Made by a program: the position numbers and the translations under genes. The notes beneath the pieces were generated by a model. It saw nothing but the letters and a program-made list of their open reading frames with translations, did no database searches and was not told the DNA's origin. Shown here piece by piece: positions 36,711 to 44,302 of a DNA stretch of 55,631 nucleotides. Every line of letters begins with the position of its first letter. Positions within the stretch are counted from its first letter, which is position 1. The stretch comes from Clostridiales bacterium (GTDB taxonomy: Bacteria > Bacillota > Clostridia > Christensenellales > CAG-138): positions 1-55,631 of the forward strand of contig JAILRE010000039.1 in NCBI GenBank assembly GCA_024698505.1. The letters run 5' to 3'.

Positions 36711-36957
36711 ATGAAATACTTCGATAAACCGCATCTCCGCCTGGGTAACGGGCTTCCGCAACCTGCAGAAGGCGCTGCTCTTCGCCCTGCTGACGCCCCA
36801 CGGGAAGCTGAAGGAACTGCAGGACGCGGGAGACTTCACAAGGCTCATGGTCGTCCGGGAGGAGCTGAAGACGCTCCCCTTCGGCGAAGTCTGGAAAGAA
36901 TACTGCGCAAGATGCGGCAGACCCGTTGACGGCGAGTGGTTCCGTGAGATAGAATGA
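36711..36957 (+). pseudogene. rhaA: L-rhamnose isomerase remnant (C-terminal ~78 codons)
   Basis: From 36724 the frame reads INRISAWVTGFRNLQKALLF, then ELQDAGDFTRLM and EELKTLPFGEVWKEYC to a stop at 36955-36957, matching the end of RhaA (SINR-AAWV-GTRN-QKALL; LPFG-VW). A stop codon in the same frame (36712-36714) lies just upstream, and the expected preceding residues KYFD appear in another frame (36714-36725), so there is also a small frameshift. The first four-fifths of rhaA are gone. The end lies 29 bp before rhaD, the order of an original rhaA-rhaD operon. Confidence 0.82.
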
Positions 36958-36986
36958 TACGAGAAAAAGATACTGGAGGCAAGAGC

Positions 36987-37802
36987 ATGAAGAAGGATAT
37001 CCTGAACGCGCCGTTCATGACGGAAATGATCCGCACGGCGACCAATATGTACGCCCACGGCTGGGACGAGAGGAACGGCGGCAATATCTCCGTTCTGCTG
37101 GACGAGGCGGAGCTTAAAAAATACCTCGCCATACCCGCGATAGTCCGCACGATCCCGACGGGGTTCGAGGCGCCGGAGCTTGACGGCAGGATATTCCTCG
37201 TCACCGGCACGGGCAAGTATTTCAAGAACGTGCAGTACGATCCCGCGGCGAACCTCGGCATAGTCCGCCTTGCCGAAAACGGCGCGGAGGCGGAAGTCCT
37301 CTGGGGCTTTTCGGGCGGCGGGAAATTCACAAGCGAGTTCCCCGCGCATATGATGAGCCATATTTCAAGGCTTAAAGCCGATCCCGAAAACCGCGTAGTC
37401 ATGCACTGCCATCCGACGAACCTGCTTGCCATGACGTACGTCCACGAGCTTGACGAAAGGGCCTTCACCCGCACTCTCTGGCAGATGTGCACCGAGTGCA
37501 TAGTCGTATTCCCGGACGGCGTGAACGTGCTCCCGTGGATGCTCTGCGGCACGAACGAGATAGGCGCTGCGACGGCCGAAAAGATGAAGACGGCAAGGCT
37601 CTGCGTCTGGGCGCAGCACGGCGTTTACGGCGCGGGCCGCGATCTTGACGAGACCTTCGGCCTCATCGAGACCGCCGAAAAGGCCGCGGAGATCTATATG
37701 AAGATCGCGCACCTGCCCATCGTCAACACCATAACCGACGATCAGATGCGCCTGCTTGAAAAGCGCTTCGGCGTAAAGGCCAGGGAGGGCTGGCTAGACT
37801 GA
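36987..37802 (+). CDS. rhaD: Rhamnulose-1-phosphate aldolase
   Basis: A 271-residue class II aldolase that splits L-rhamnulose-1-phosphate into DHAP and lactaldehyde. Conserved parts are WDERNGGNISVLL (~23-35), VTGTGKYFKN, and the zinc ligands in MHCHPTNLLA (HxH) with the distal His in WAQHGVYGAG. TSEFPAHMMSH contains the catalytic Glu. The length is normal and the frame intact. CTGGAGG precedes the ATG at 36987. The upstream promoter, regulator and rhaA have been lost in a deletion, so expression is doubtful. A strong terminator follows. Confidence 0.92.
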   Translation: MKKDILNAPFMTEMIRTATNMYAHGWDERNGGNISVLLDEAELKKYLAIPAIVRTIPTGFEAPELDGRIFLVTGTGKYFKNVQYDPAANLGIVRLAENGAEAEVLWGFSGGGKFTSEFPAHMMSHISRLKADPENRVVMHCHPTNLLAMTYVHELDERAFTRTLWQMCTECIVVFPDGVNVLPWMLCGTNEIGAATAEKMKTARLCVWAQHGVYGAGRDLDETFGLIETAEKAAEIYMKIAHLPIVNTITDDQMRLLEKRFGVKAREGWLD

Positions 37803-37813
37803 AAAGGAAAACA

Positions 37814-37858
37814 AAAGAGGAAGGCTTGGGCGGATGCGCCCGGCCTTCCTCTTTTTTT
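37814..37858 (+). terminator. Intrinsic terminator
   Basis: AAAGAGGAAGGC pairs with GCCTTCCTCTTT, with GGGCG/CGCCC inside, followed by TTTTTTT. Confidence 0.9.
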
Positions 37859-37866
37859 ATGCCAAA

Positions 37867-38523
37867 TCATCTTTTAAGGTATTCGGACGATACCGGGAAT
37901 TCGAAATAGGTATCGGGATAGGGCTCGTTTTCAAGCGTGAAATGCCACCATTCGCAGTCGAGAGGCTTAAAGCCGTTCCTCACCATGACTTTTTGCAGCG
38001 TCATGCGGTTGGCGTACTGCTCGTCGGTCACCTGCCTGCAGCCGGGATGGGACAGCTCCCCGAAGAAATCGAAGGGGCTTCCCATGTCAAGCTCCTTGCC
38101 GGTCTTCATATCCAGCAGCGTCAGGTCTACGGTGCTCCCGCGGGAATGGCTCGAAAGCTTGGCGATATAGCCCTTGGAAAAGAGCTCCTGCTTTTCAAGA
38201 TCGGGATAGAAATAGGGCTTCATCCTTACGTCCTGATCCTCGATCCCCCAGAGCACGAAATGCTTTACCGCGCAGACGGGGCGGTAGGCGTCGAATATCT
38301 TGAGGCGATAGCCGCGCACCATCATTTCGTTGGAGACGGATTTTAAAGCGCGCGCCGCTTCCTTCGTCAGCAGGGCGCAGGGCTCCTCGTAGCCGTCGAC
38401 GCGCTCGCCGACGAAATTAAAGGTCGAAAAATACCTTATCTCCTGAACGATATGCGGAACGCTGTCCGACAGGAGCACGAACCCCGAGGGATCCATTACC
38501 GCCTTCGTATAAAACGCTGTCAT
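37867..38523 (-). CDS. VanX/DdpX-like D-Ala-D-Ala dipeptidase
   Basis: A 218-residue zinc dipeptidase of family M15D. The zinc and catalytic residues are in SSHSRGSTVDLTLLD (His126, Asp133) and CEWWHF (Glu191, His194); Arg81 in FDAYRP matches the transition-state arginine of VanX. No signal peptide, so it is cytoplasmic. In vancomycin clusters VanX destroys D-Ala-D-Ala, but there is no vanHA here; a peptidoglycan-recycling or catabolic role is more likely. It lies 12 bp after the P1 peptidase gene, in the same operon. Confidence 0.9.
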   Translation of the reverse strand: MTAFYTKAVMDPSGFVLLSDSVPHIVQEIRYFSTFNFVGERVDGYEEPCALLTKEAARALKSVSNEMMVRGYRLKIFDAYRPVCAVKHFVLWGIEDQDVRMKPYFYPDLEKQELFSKGYIAKLSSHSRGSTVDLTLLDMKTGKELDMGSPFDFFGELSHPGCRQVTDEQYANRMTLQKVMVRNGFKPLDCEWWHFTLENEPYPDTYFEFPVSSEYLKR

Positions 38524-38535
38524 CTGCTTTCTCCT

Positions 38536-39522
38536 TTACGATCCCGATGTTTCATTCGGGGCAAGATCCCTTGCCGCGATAAATCCGTAAGCGCTCTCGG
38601 CGGAGAAGACGGCTCTTGTTATCGCCTCGCTTACGACCTCCGCCGCCAGCGTTCCGACGACCTCCTGATCGGCCTCGACTTCGCCCGCGGAAACCGCGTA
38701 AATGCTGTCCCCGTCAAAGGATGTGTGCACGGGGCGGATGGATCTTGCGTATCCGTCATGCCCCATTCCGGCGATCTTGCAGAGCGCCGCCTTTTCAAAA
38801 TATGCGTTCGTGATTATCACGCAGAGAGTCGTGTTCCCGACGAAGCGGTTCTTCACCCGGCTGATGCCGGAGCTTATCACCGCGGGGGAACTGCGGAACC
38901 CCTTTTTGTCCTCGGTGAGCAGACCGGCGATCTGCCTGCCCGTTTTCCAATCGAAAACGTCTCCGAGCGCGTTCAGCGCAGCGACCGCGCCTATCTTCAG
39001 CTCGCCGACCTGCACGGCGAAGCTGCCGACGCCCGTCTTCATGCAGGTGCTCATGCCGGCTATCTTGCCAACGGTCGCTCCGCAGCCGGCTCCGTAGTTG
39101 CCGTCCCTGTAATTGGGGGCGTCCATGGCCTGCTTTGCCGCGGCGTAGCCCATGCTCTCGTCGGGCCTTGTGAACGGATCTCCTACCGTCAGATCGAAAA
39201 GCCCCGACTGCGCCACGAGGGGGACCTTCGTCACGCCCACGTCGTAGCCTATCCCGCGTTCCTCCAGGAGCCGCATTACGCCGCCCGCCGCGGAAAGGCC
39301 AAACGCGCTCCCGCCCGCGAGCACTATCGCGTGGATCTCCTGCGCCGCCATGAGCGGATCGAGGAGCTTCGTCTCCCTCGAAGCGGGGCCGCCGCCGCGC
39401 ACGTCTATGCCCGCGCGCATGCCCTTTTCGCAGAGGAACACGGTACAGCCCGTGCCTGCCGCGCGGTCTTCCGCCTGCCCTATCTTGACGGGGCCTATTT
39501 CGGTCACGGGTATCTCGCGCAT
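38536..39522 (-). CDS. P1 (DmpA) family peptidase, S58
   Basis: A 328-residue member of the DmpA/BapA family, self-cleaving N-terminal-nucleophile aminopeptidases that act on D- or beta-amino-acid peptides. The cleavage and nucleophile site is VGNTTLCVIITNA (Gly229-Asn230, Thr231). GGSAFGLSAAGGVMR and NYGAGCGATVGK are family motifs. It is followed by the VanX-like dipeptidase gene; both act on D-amino-acid-containing dipeptides in known relatives, suggesting that they cooperate in turning over wall-derived peptides. That link is inferred from adjacency. Confidence 0.9.
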   Translation of the reverse strand: MREIPVTEIGPVKIGQAEDRAAGTGCTVFLCEKGMRAGIDVRGGGPASRETKLLDPLMAAQEIHAIVLAGGSAFGLSAAGGVMRLLEERGIGYDVGVTKVPLVAQSGLFDLTVGDPFTRPDESMGYAAAKQAMDAPNYRDGNYGAGCGATVGKIAGMSTCMKTGVGSFAVQVGELKIGAVAALNALGDVFDWKTGRQIAGLLTEDKKGFRSSPAVISSGISRVKNRFVGNTTLCVIITNAYFEKAALCKIAGMGHDGYARSIRPVHTSFDGDSIYAVSAGEVEADQEVVGTLAAEVVSEAITRAVFSAESAYGFIAARDLAPNETSGS

Positions 39523-39628
39523 TTTATCGGAGCCCTCCTTTTTGCGTGCTGAGCGCGGCCGTATCGGCAGGCCGCGCGCCGGGGATGCGCTGTGAACGGG
39601 GGTATCGCCGCAGGTCTTTGCGGCGTCC

Positions 39629-40846
39629 TCAGCGGTAAGCGATGATCGTCATTACGACGTACGCTGCGATTATGCTTCCGAGAACTATCGCCTGCTTGAG
39701 CCTGTGCGCCGAAAGAAGGCCGATGAATTCGCGAACGGCGGCGTTGGGCCAGAAATACCATTTCGTCCTTGCGCCCATTCCGACGGCGCGCATCTTGACG
39801 CGCCTTGCGAAAATGCCGCTTCTGAAAACGTGGTAGTTGGTCGTCGAGAAGGCCACCTTTGCGTCCGGGCTGCGCTCCAGGATCTTTGCCTTCGAAAACT
39901 TCATGTTTTCAAACGTGTCGGTCGAGGCGTCCTCCTCGATGATCCGCTCCTCGGGTATGCCGCGCTCCATCAGGTAGCGCTTCATGGCGAGGCTCTCGGA
40001 ATTGGCCTCGTTGGGGCCCTGCCCGCCGGAGGTCACGAACGTGAGCTCTTTGCCCGTTTCGGCCTTCTGCTTGTTATAGAAGCGGAGGGCCCTTTCGATC
40101 CTGCCCGCAAGCAGGGGAGTGGGCGTGCCGTCCTTCCTGAGCCCGCAGCCGAGGATTATTATGAAATCCTTGTCCTTATCGGGCTCGTATTTGACGACTA
40201 TGACGTTCGCGATTATCGCGCCTATCAGCATGCATTCGATATAGAGATAGATCGCCGCGAAAAGATTCGCGAACAGATCGTGGATCATGACCTCGAACTG
40301 ACTGCCGGAGGCGTAGCGGTCGAAGCCGAACAGCATCCACCACGCGCCGACCATGAATACGGCGAGCAGTATGCCGAGCACGTTGACGAACCTTTTGCGC
40401 TCGTGCCTCAGGAGGGAGATATTCGATACGAACAGCGCCGCCGAGAAGAAGAGTATGAAAGGCGCAGAGATCATCATGTAGTTCTTTGCCGAATTAAGGA
40501 ATATGTAAAGCACCTGGATAGCGCCGTATTCCTCGGGATGAGCCGTCATCCTGAACAGCAGTACGCAGTTCGTGATGAGGATCGAGATCAAAAACAGCGC
40601 GAATCCGATATAGTAGATGGTGTTGTACGAATACGGATTGTATCTGAGCTGAGCGATGAACGCGTTGACCAGCGCCGCGATTGCAAGGCCCAGATAGACC
40701 GATACCGTTATGCAGATGGGTACGGCGAGGCCCTTGGCGTCGATCAGCGCCATTATAACGACCGCGGCCGCGAAAAACGCTGTCAGTATCGCAAGGTTAT
40801 AAAGCTTGGGCTTTTTATCGAGGGTGTCGAACCTTATCTTTTTCAT
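39629..40846 (-). CDS. YdcF/SanA-like (DUF218) membrane protein
   Basis: A 405-residue protein. Residues ~15-220 hold five to six membrane helices; ~225-375 are a DUF218 domain (DFIIILGCGLRKDGTPTPLL, FVTSGGQGPNEANSESLAMK, ST-DTFENMKFSK, FSTTNYHVFRSG); a last helix ends the chain. Relatives such as ElyC and SanA affect envelope integrity; biochemistry is largely unknown. It begins only 5 bp after the stop of the STAS-kinase gene and lacks a clear ribosome site, so it is probably translationally coupled to it. Confidence 0.88.
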   Translation of the reverse strand: MKKIRFDTLDKKPKLYNLAILTAFFAAAVVIMALIDAKGLAVPICITVSVYLGLAIAALVNAFIAQLRYNPYSYNTIYYIGFALFLISILITNCVLLFRMTAHPEEYGAIQVLYIFLNSAKNYMMISAPFILFFSAALFVSNISLLRHERKRFVNVLGILLAVFMVGAWWMLFGFDRYASGSQFEVMIHDLFANLFAAIYLYIECMLIGAIIANVIVVKYEPDKDKDFIIILGCGLRKDGTPTPLLAGRIERALRFYNKQKAETGKELTFVTSGGQGPNEANSESLAMKRYLMERGIPEERIIEEDASTDTFENMKFSKAKILERSPDAKVAFSTTNYHVFRSGIFARRVKMRAVGMGARTKWYFWPNAAVREFIGLLSAHRLKQAIVLGSIIAAYVVMTIIAYR

Positions 40847-40851
40847 ATGCG

Positions 40852-42414
40852 TTACAGCTTTTTGAGAAATGTCAGTATGTTCTTTCCATCCCTGAATTCA
40901 TAGCCGACCTCGTCGGTCAGCTTTTTCGTAAGGAATATGCCGAGGCCGCCGGGCGTCCGTTCGCTCAAAGGAAGGCCGACGTCGGGATCCTCCTTCTTCA
41001 GCGGATCGAAGGGCGCGCCCTCGTCCTCGAACGAGACGGTGACCGTCTTGTTTTCACAGTCCGCGAATATGACGACCTTCGCCGTTCCGTGACCGGGAGC
41101 ATAGGCGTAATCGGAAATGTTTACGAATATCTCCTCCGCGGCTACGGCAAGCTGCATCCGCGCCTTATCGGAGGGAGCCATCTTGCCTATCCTTTCGTCA
41201 ATGAAAAGGAGCACCTCGGGAAGACAGCGTCTCTCGGCGGGAATGATGAGCTCGTTGGGGGAGAATTTGAGCGTTTTCGCGCCGCGCAGAAGCTCCGCGA
41301 GCTCGCTCAGCCAATGCGCGGATTCCGCGCGCCCCCTCTCGCTGTCAAGCTCTTTGTGCCTGACGAGCCGGCTTATCAAGCGCGAATAGCCTATTATGCG
41401 CGCTTTGTCGACGACCTCGTTCAGCTTCGTCTCGCATTCGGTATCGAGGTATTCTTTCATGAATTCGCCGAAGAAGCGCTTTCCCGTTTCTATGTCGAAC
41501 CCCTGGAAGGCCTTTATCCCCTCGGGATACAGCTCGTGGAAGCCTATGAAGGAGTTGAATATCTGCGCCAGCTCGAATATGGGATCGCCCACGGAGAGCG
41601 TGTCCATGTCTATAAGAAGGACTTCGTCGTTCTGGAGCATTATGTTCTTGGTGTGGTAATCCCCGTGTATCATGTGCGGATCGTCGGGCAGGGAGTGGAT
41701 GAGCTCGACGAGCTTTTCTCCCTCCTCGGCGGGGAGGAGGGGCTTCGTCTGCTCCGCCCAAAGGAGAGCCGTATCCTTTATGCGGGGAAGCTTGCCCTCG
41801 GGAACGACCACGGAGTGTATCTTTTTCAAAAGGCTCGTGAACTCCGCCGCGCACCAGCCGAATTTGTCGGGCTGATTGGCGAGTATGCTCGAGAAGGAAC
41901 GGGCGTTCAAAAGCTCGAATACCGATCCGTAGCTTTCGCCCACCTTTACCACCTCGTAAGATATGGCGGTGGGAAGCCCGAGCACCAGCGCGAGCTTGGC
42001 CTTCTCGCGCTCGCTCTTTATATCGTCCAACGCCTCGGGATCGTTATAGACCTTTACGACGTTGTCATCGTCCATGCGGTAGACCGCGCCGTTCGCGCCG
42101 CGCCCTATCTGCTCGCACCCCTCTATCGAGATCGTGCGGTAAGCCTTCTCAACGGTCAAAAGCTCGGTAAAGCCGGTCATATCGAGTATCTCGTAGATCT
42201 CGGAGCTGACGTTGATAACGGAAAGCGCGGGGTGTTCCTTCTTGAGCCGCAGCAGCACGCGCAGCCCGGCGCTCGAAATGTACTCGAGCCCCGCCGCGTC
42301 GAGGGTGAGCTCGGCGTCTGCGTTTTCGCCTATGGAAGCGCGGATGAAGGCCTCCGCGGCCTGCGCGTTGTTGGAGTCTATTCGGCCGGTAAGGGGTATT
42401 GCCGTCAAAGCCAT
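40852..42414 (-). CDS. STAS - APH-like kinase - HATPase fusion (anti-sigma switch type)
   Basis: A 520-residue soluble protein with three parts. Residues 1-85 are a STAS (anti-anti-sigma) domain with the phosphoacceptor region EYISSAGLRVLL (Ser47/48). Residues ~98-330 resemble aminoglycoside phosphotransferase-like kinases: GRGANGAVY, VVKVY, catalytic HGDYHTKNIML (250-260) and LIDMDTLSVGDP. Residues ~395-520 are an RsbW/SpoIIAB-type ATPase with AAEEIFVNISDYAY (N box), DEGAPFDPL and GGLGIFLTK. In partner-switch systems the ATPase phosphorylates STAS proteins and binds a sigma factor. A lone STAS gene lies 43 bp upstream in the same operon. GGAGG precedes the ATG. Confidence 0.87.
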   Translation of the reverse strand: MALTAIPLTGRIDSNNAQAAEAFIRASIGENADAELTLDAAGLEYISSAGLRVLLRLKKEHPALSVINVSSEIYEILDMTGFTELLTVEKAYRTISIEGCEQIGRGANGAVYRMDDDNVVKVYNDPEALDDIKSEREKAKLALVLGLPTAISYEVVKVGESYGSVFELLNARSFSSILANQPDKFGWCAAEFTSLLKKIHSVVVPEGKLPRIKDTALLWAEQTKPLLPAEEGEKLVELIHSLPDDPHMIHGDYHTKNIMLQNDEVLLIDMDTLSVGDPIFELAQIFNSFIGFHELYPEGIKAFQGFDIETGKRFFGEFMKEYLDTECETKLNEVVDKARIIGYSRLISRLVRHKELDSERGRAESAHWLSELAELLRGAKTLKFSPNELIIPAERRCLPEVLLFIDERIGKMAPSDKARMQLAVAAEEIFVNISDYAYAPGHGTAKVVIFADCENKTVTVSFEDEGAPFDPLKKEDPDVGLPLSERTPGGLGIFLTKKLTDEVGYEFRDGKNILTFLKKL

Positions 42415-42457
42415 GGTTGAGCCTCCTTCTCTTGGGTCTGCTGTCGGGATATGCCGG

Positions 42458-42754
42458 TCAGTCGATGGTCAGTATTTCAACAAATCCGGTAACTTCGAAT
42501 ATGTCCATTATAGGCTCGCAAACGTTTATGAGCCTCATTCCGTCCCTCTTTTCCATCTCCTTTTCGGCGAGGAGCAGTACGCGGAGCCCCGAAGAAGAGA
42601 TGTAATCGAGCTTTTCAAGATCGAGCGTAAGCTCGTTTATCCCATCGAGCGAGTCGAATATCGCCTTTTCAAGCTCGGGCGCGGCGTTGGTGTCGAGCCT
42701 GCCTTCGAGCGAGAGGATGAGTGAACTGCCGTTTTCGGCGCGGCTGATGATCAT
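42458..42754 (-). CDS. STAS domain protein (anti-anti-sigma factor type)
   Basis: A 98-residue single-domain STAS protein: LEGRLDTNAAPELEKAIF, then LDYISSSGLRVLLLAEK, where the serine cluster is the usual phosphorylation site of SpoIIAA/RsbV-like proteins. The ATG at 42754 has AGGAGG 7 nt upstream. It is the first gene before the STAS-kinase-ATPase fusion and the YdcF gene. It is probably phosphorylated by the ATPase part of that fusion; no sigma factor gene is in the window. Confidence 0.9.
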   Translation of the reverse strand: MIISRAENGSSLILSLEGRLDTNAAPELEKAIFDSLDGINELTLDLEKLDYISSSGLRVLLLAEKEMEKRDGMRLINVCEPIMDIFEVTGFVEILTID

Positions 42755-42926
42755 TGGGAGCCTCCTGATCGCGAACATGGATTATTATATCATTTTATCA
42801 AATCAAAGGGCGGATAGCAATAGAACGAGGCTTTTTCTTTTGGACGCCGTACGGTATTTCCGTAATAAACGAAGCCTCCCGCGCCAGCTGTATGAGATCG
42901 GACAAAAAAGTTTTGCATCGTGACTG

Positions 42927-42987
42927 TTGACAAGCGCGGCACGCTCTGTTATAATGCAGACAGTTAGCGGTGGCTAACTCATAGTTA
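42927..42987 (+). promoter_or_regulatory. Promoter with iron-box-like double palindrome
   Basis: TTGACA (42927-42932), 17 bp, TATAAT (42950-42955). Just downstream, AGTTAGC-GGTG-GCTAACT (42962-42979) overlaps a second palindrome, TAACT-CAT-AGTTA (42975-42987). The TTAG/CTAA core resembles DtxR/IdeR-type metal-repressor boxes and lies where a repressor would block the start. The regulator is inferred. Confidence 0.65.
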
Positions 42988-43023
42988 ACGAGTCGGAATT
43001 GACAATAAAAGGGGAGGCTCAGC

Positions 43024-43122
43024 ATGGAAATAGTGATCGTTTCGGGTATCGTCGCGGGCTTCATCGCCCTTTCGGAGGGCGTAAAGCGCGCCTGCAAAAG
43101 CTATTTATCAAAGGAAAAGTGA
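43024..43122 (+). CDS. Small membrane protein (32 residues)
   Basis: ATG at 43024 after GGGGAGG; the product has one hydrophobic helix (IVIVSGIVAGFIALS) and a basic tail with one Cys. It is the first gene under the promoter at 42927, two bases before the truncated DUF3793 gene. Small membrane proteins often accompany FeoB/DUF3793 iron-uptake loci in Clostridia, but this one lacks the Cys cluster of the FeoB-associated type. Unknown function. Confidence 0.6.
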   Translation: MEIVIVSGIVAGFIALSEGVKRACKSYLSKEK

Positions 43123-43124
43123 CC

Positions 43125-43283
43125 ATGTCGGAAGCATTGATCGTCCGTCACTGCTCGCCAACGCTCGCGGGGCTGAAGACGGCGAATATGTTCAATTACG
43201 TTTACGAGGATGAAGCGGAGCTCTGTCGCATGCGCGACGACGGCCTTCTCATATTCAACAAAAGCTCCTTCACGCTGACGTGA
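43125..43283 (+). pseudogene. DUF3793 protein, truncated to 52 residues
   Basis: MSEALIVRHCSPTLAGLKTA, then NMFNYVYEDEAEL matches the N-terminus of DUF3793 proteins (HCSPTLAGLKTANLF), which are normally ~190 residues and often sit near flavodoxin and feoB. After ~36 residues the similarity stops and the frame ends within the terminator hairpin at 43264-43289. The gene appears to have lost its 3' three-quarters. Only 2 bp separate it from the preceding small ORF. Confidence 0.72.
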
Positions 43284-43289
43284 AGGAGC
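43264..43289 (-). terminator. Terminator of the GNAT gene
   Basis: GCTCCTTCACG pairs with CGTGAAGGAGC around CTGA; on the minus strand TTTTGTT follows. It overlaps the end of the truncated DUF3793 frame. Confidence 0.8.
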
Positions 43290-43308
43290 CGAGCCTTTAT
43301 ACTTCGCT

Positions 43309-43839
43309 TTATTCCATCCGCTTCTCGAAACGGAACATCCCCTCCGGGAACTGTTCGTCCGTCTCATCGGCGGGGTCGGGATCGTTCGGGTCGGGATGAT
43401 GGGAGTTAAAAAACTCCACTATGTGAAACCCGCAGCGGTTGACGTAGAAATGAATGTTCCGCTTCTCGAAATACGGCGTCACCGTCTCCCAGACCTTCAC
43501 CTCGGGGTGGAGCGTTTCTATCGCGCGCCACGCGGCATGACCTATGCCTTTGCTGTGAACGCGCGGGGAGACGAATAAAAGCTCGAGCTCGCCGCGCTCG
43601 CCGTAGAGGCTTATTACCGCGCCGCCGACCTTTTCGCCGTCCCGCCATATCCTCAGCGCCTCGCCGCCGTCGATGGACCGCTCTATCGTCTCGCGCGAGA
43701 TAATCTCGCCCTCCTCCTCGAAATGATCGTCCCGAAGGCCGAATTCTTCCATGGCGCCGTAATTGAACGCCTCCTGATTGTCGAGTATGAACTGCTCCCT
43801 GTCCTCGGGCTCGAGGGGGAGGAGTATGACCTCTGCCAT
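43309..43839 (-). CDS. GNAT family N-acetyltransferase
   Basis: A 176-residue acetyltransferase. The acetyl-CoA-binding region is LELLFVSPRVHSKGIGHAAW (~95-114), a V-x(2)-R/K-x-x-G-x-G/H variant; YFEKRNIHFYVNRCGFHIVE near the end is the usual GNAT strand with Cys-Gly-Phe. An acidic tail follows. The ATG at 43839 has GAGAGG upstream. Substrate unknown. It lies downstream of the DUF4234-like gene on the same strand. Confidence 0.88.
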   Translation of the reverse strand: MAEVILLPLEPEDREQFILDNQEAFNYGAMEEFGLRDDHFEEEGEIISRETIERSIDGGEALRIWRDGEKVGGAVISLYGERGELELLFVSPRVHSKGIGHAAWRAIETLHPEVKVWETVTPYFEKRNIHFYVNRCGFHIVEFFNSHHPDPNDPDPADETDEQFPEGMFRFEKRME

Positions 43840-43855
43840 AAAACGCCTCTCTTTA

Positions 43856-44269
43856 TTATTGATCCGATCGGCGGACGCCGTCCGCAAGCTCGTTCAGTTT
43901 TGATTCGACCTTGTTGAGCGTATCGAAAAAACGGCGTGTCGCGATCATCGGGCCGAGGCAGACGCAGCCGAGCAGGTTCCAAAGAAACATATGCCGCCAC
44001 GAGGTGTACGGGCCTTCTATGCCGAGCCCGATCGCCTTTTCTTTAAGCTCCTCCGAGATGCGTGCCATCCATACGAGGGTGTAGATGAACAGCGTCGGGA
44101 CGCCCAAAAGATACGCCTGCCAGTACGGCCGCACCCTGTGGCCCAGCACTTCCTCTATCTCCCTCTGCAGACCGCCGAACGGCATATAAAACAGGAAAAA
44201 CAGTCCGGCGGTGAAGAAATCTATAAAGCCGAGCCAAAAGCCCTTTCTGTTCGTGTGAGTGAATCTCAT
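43856..44269 (-). CDS. DUF4234-like membrane protein
   Basis: A 137-residue protein with three hydrophobic segments (GFIDFFTAGLFFLFYMPFGG; QAYLLGVPTLFIYTLVWM; WRHMFLWNLLGCVCLGPMIA) and a charged C-terminal helix. The loop RPYWQAYLLG and the W-x-x-R-I pattern resemble DUF4234. The ATG at 44269 is taken because the longer frame starts with TTG and no ribosome site; the GATCGGAGG before 44269 is usable. Same strand as the GNAT and flavin reductase-like genes, 33 bp after the latter. Function unknown. Confidence 0.75.
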   Translation of the reverse strand: MRFTHTNRKGFWLGFIDFFTAGLFFLFYMPFGGLQREIEEVLGHRVRPYWQAYLLGVPTLFIYTLVWMARISEELKEKAIGLGIEGPYTSWRHMFLWNLLGCVCLGPMIATRRFFDTLNKVESKLNELADGVRRSDQ

Positions 44270-44302
44270 TCCGCCCGGCCCTCCGATCAAAGGTATCGTT
44301 GT

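Noticed and set aside
37867..38523. Vancomycin resistance locus
   Set aside because: No vanH, vanA/B-type ligase or vanRS genes accompany the VanX-like gene.
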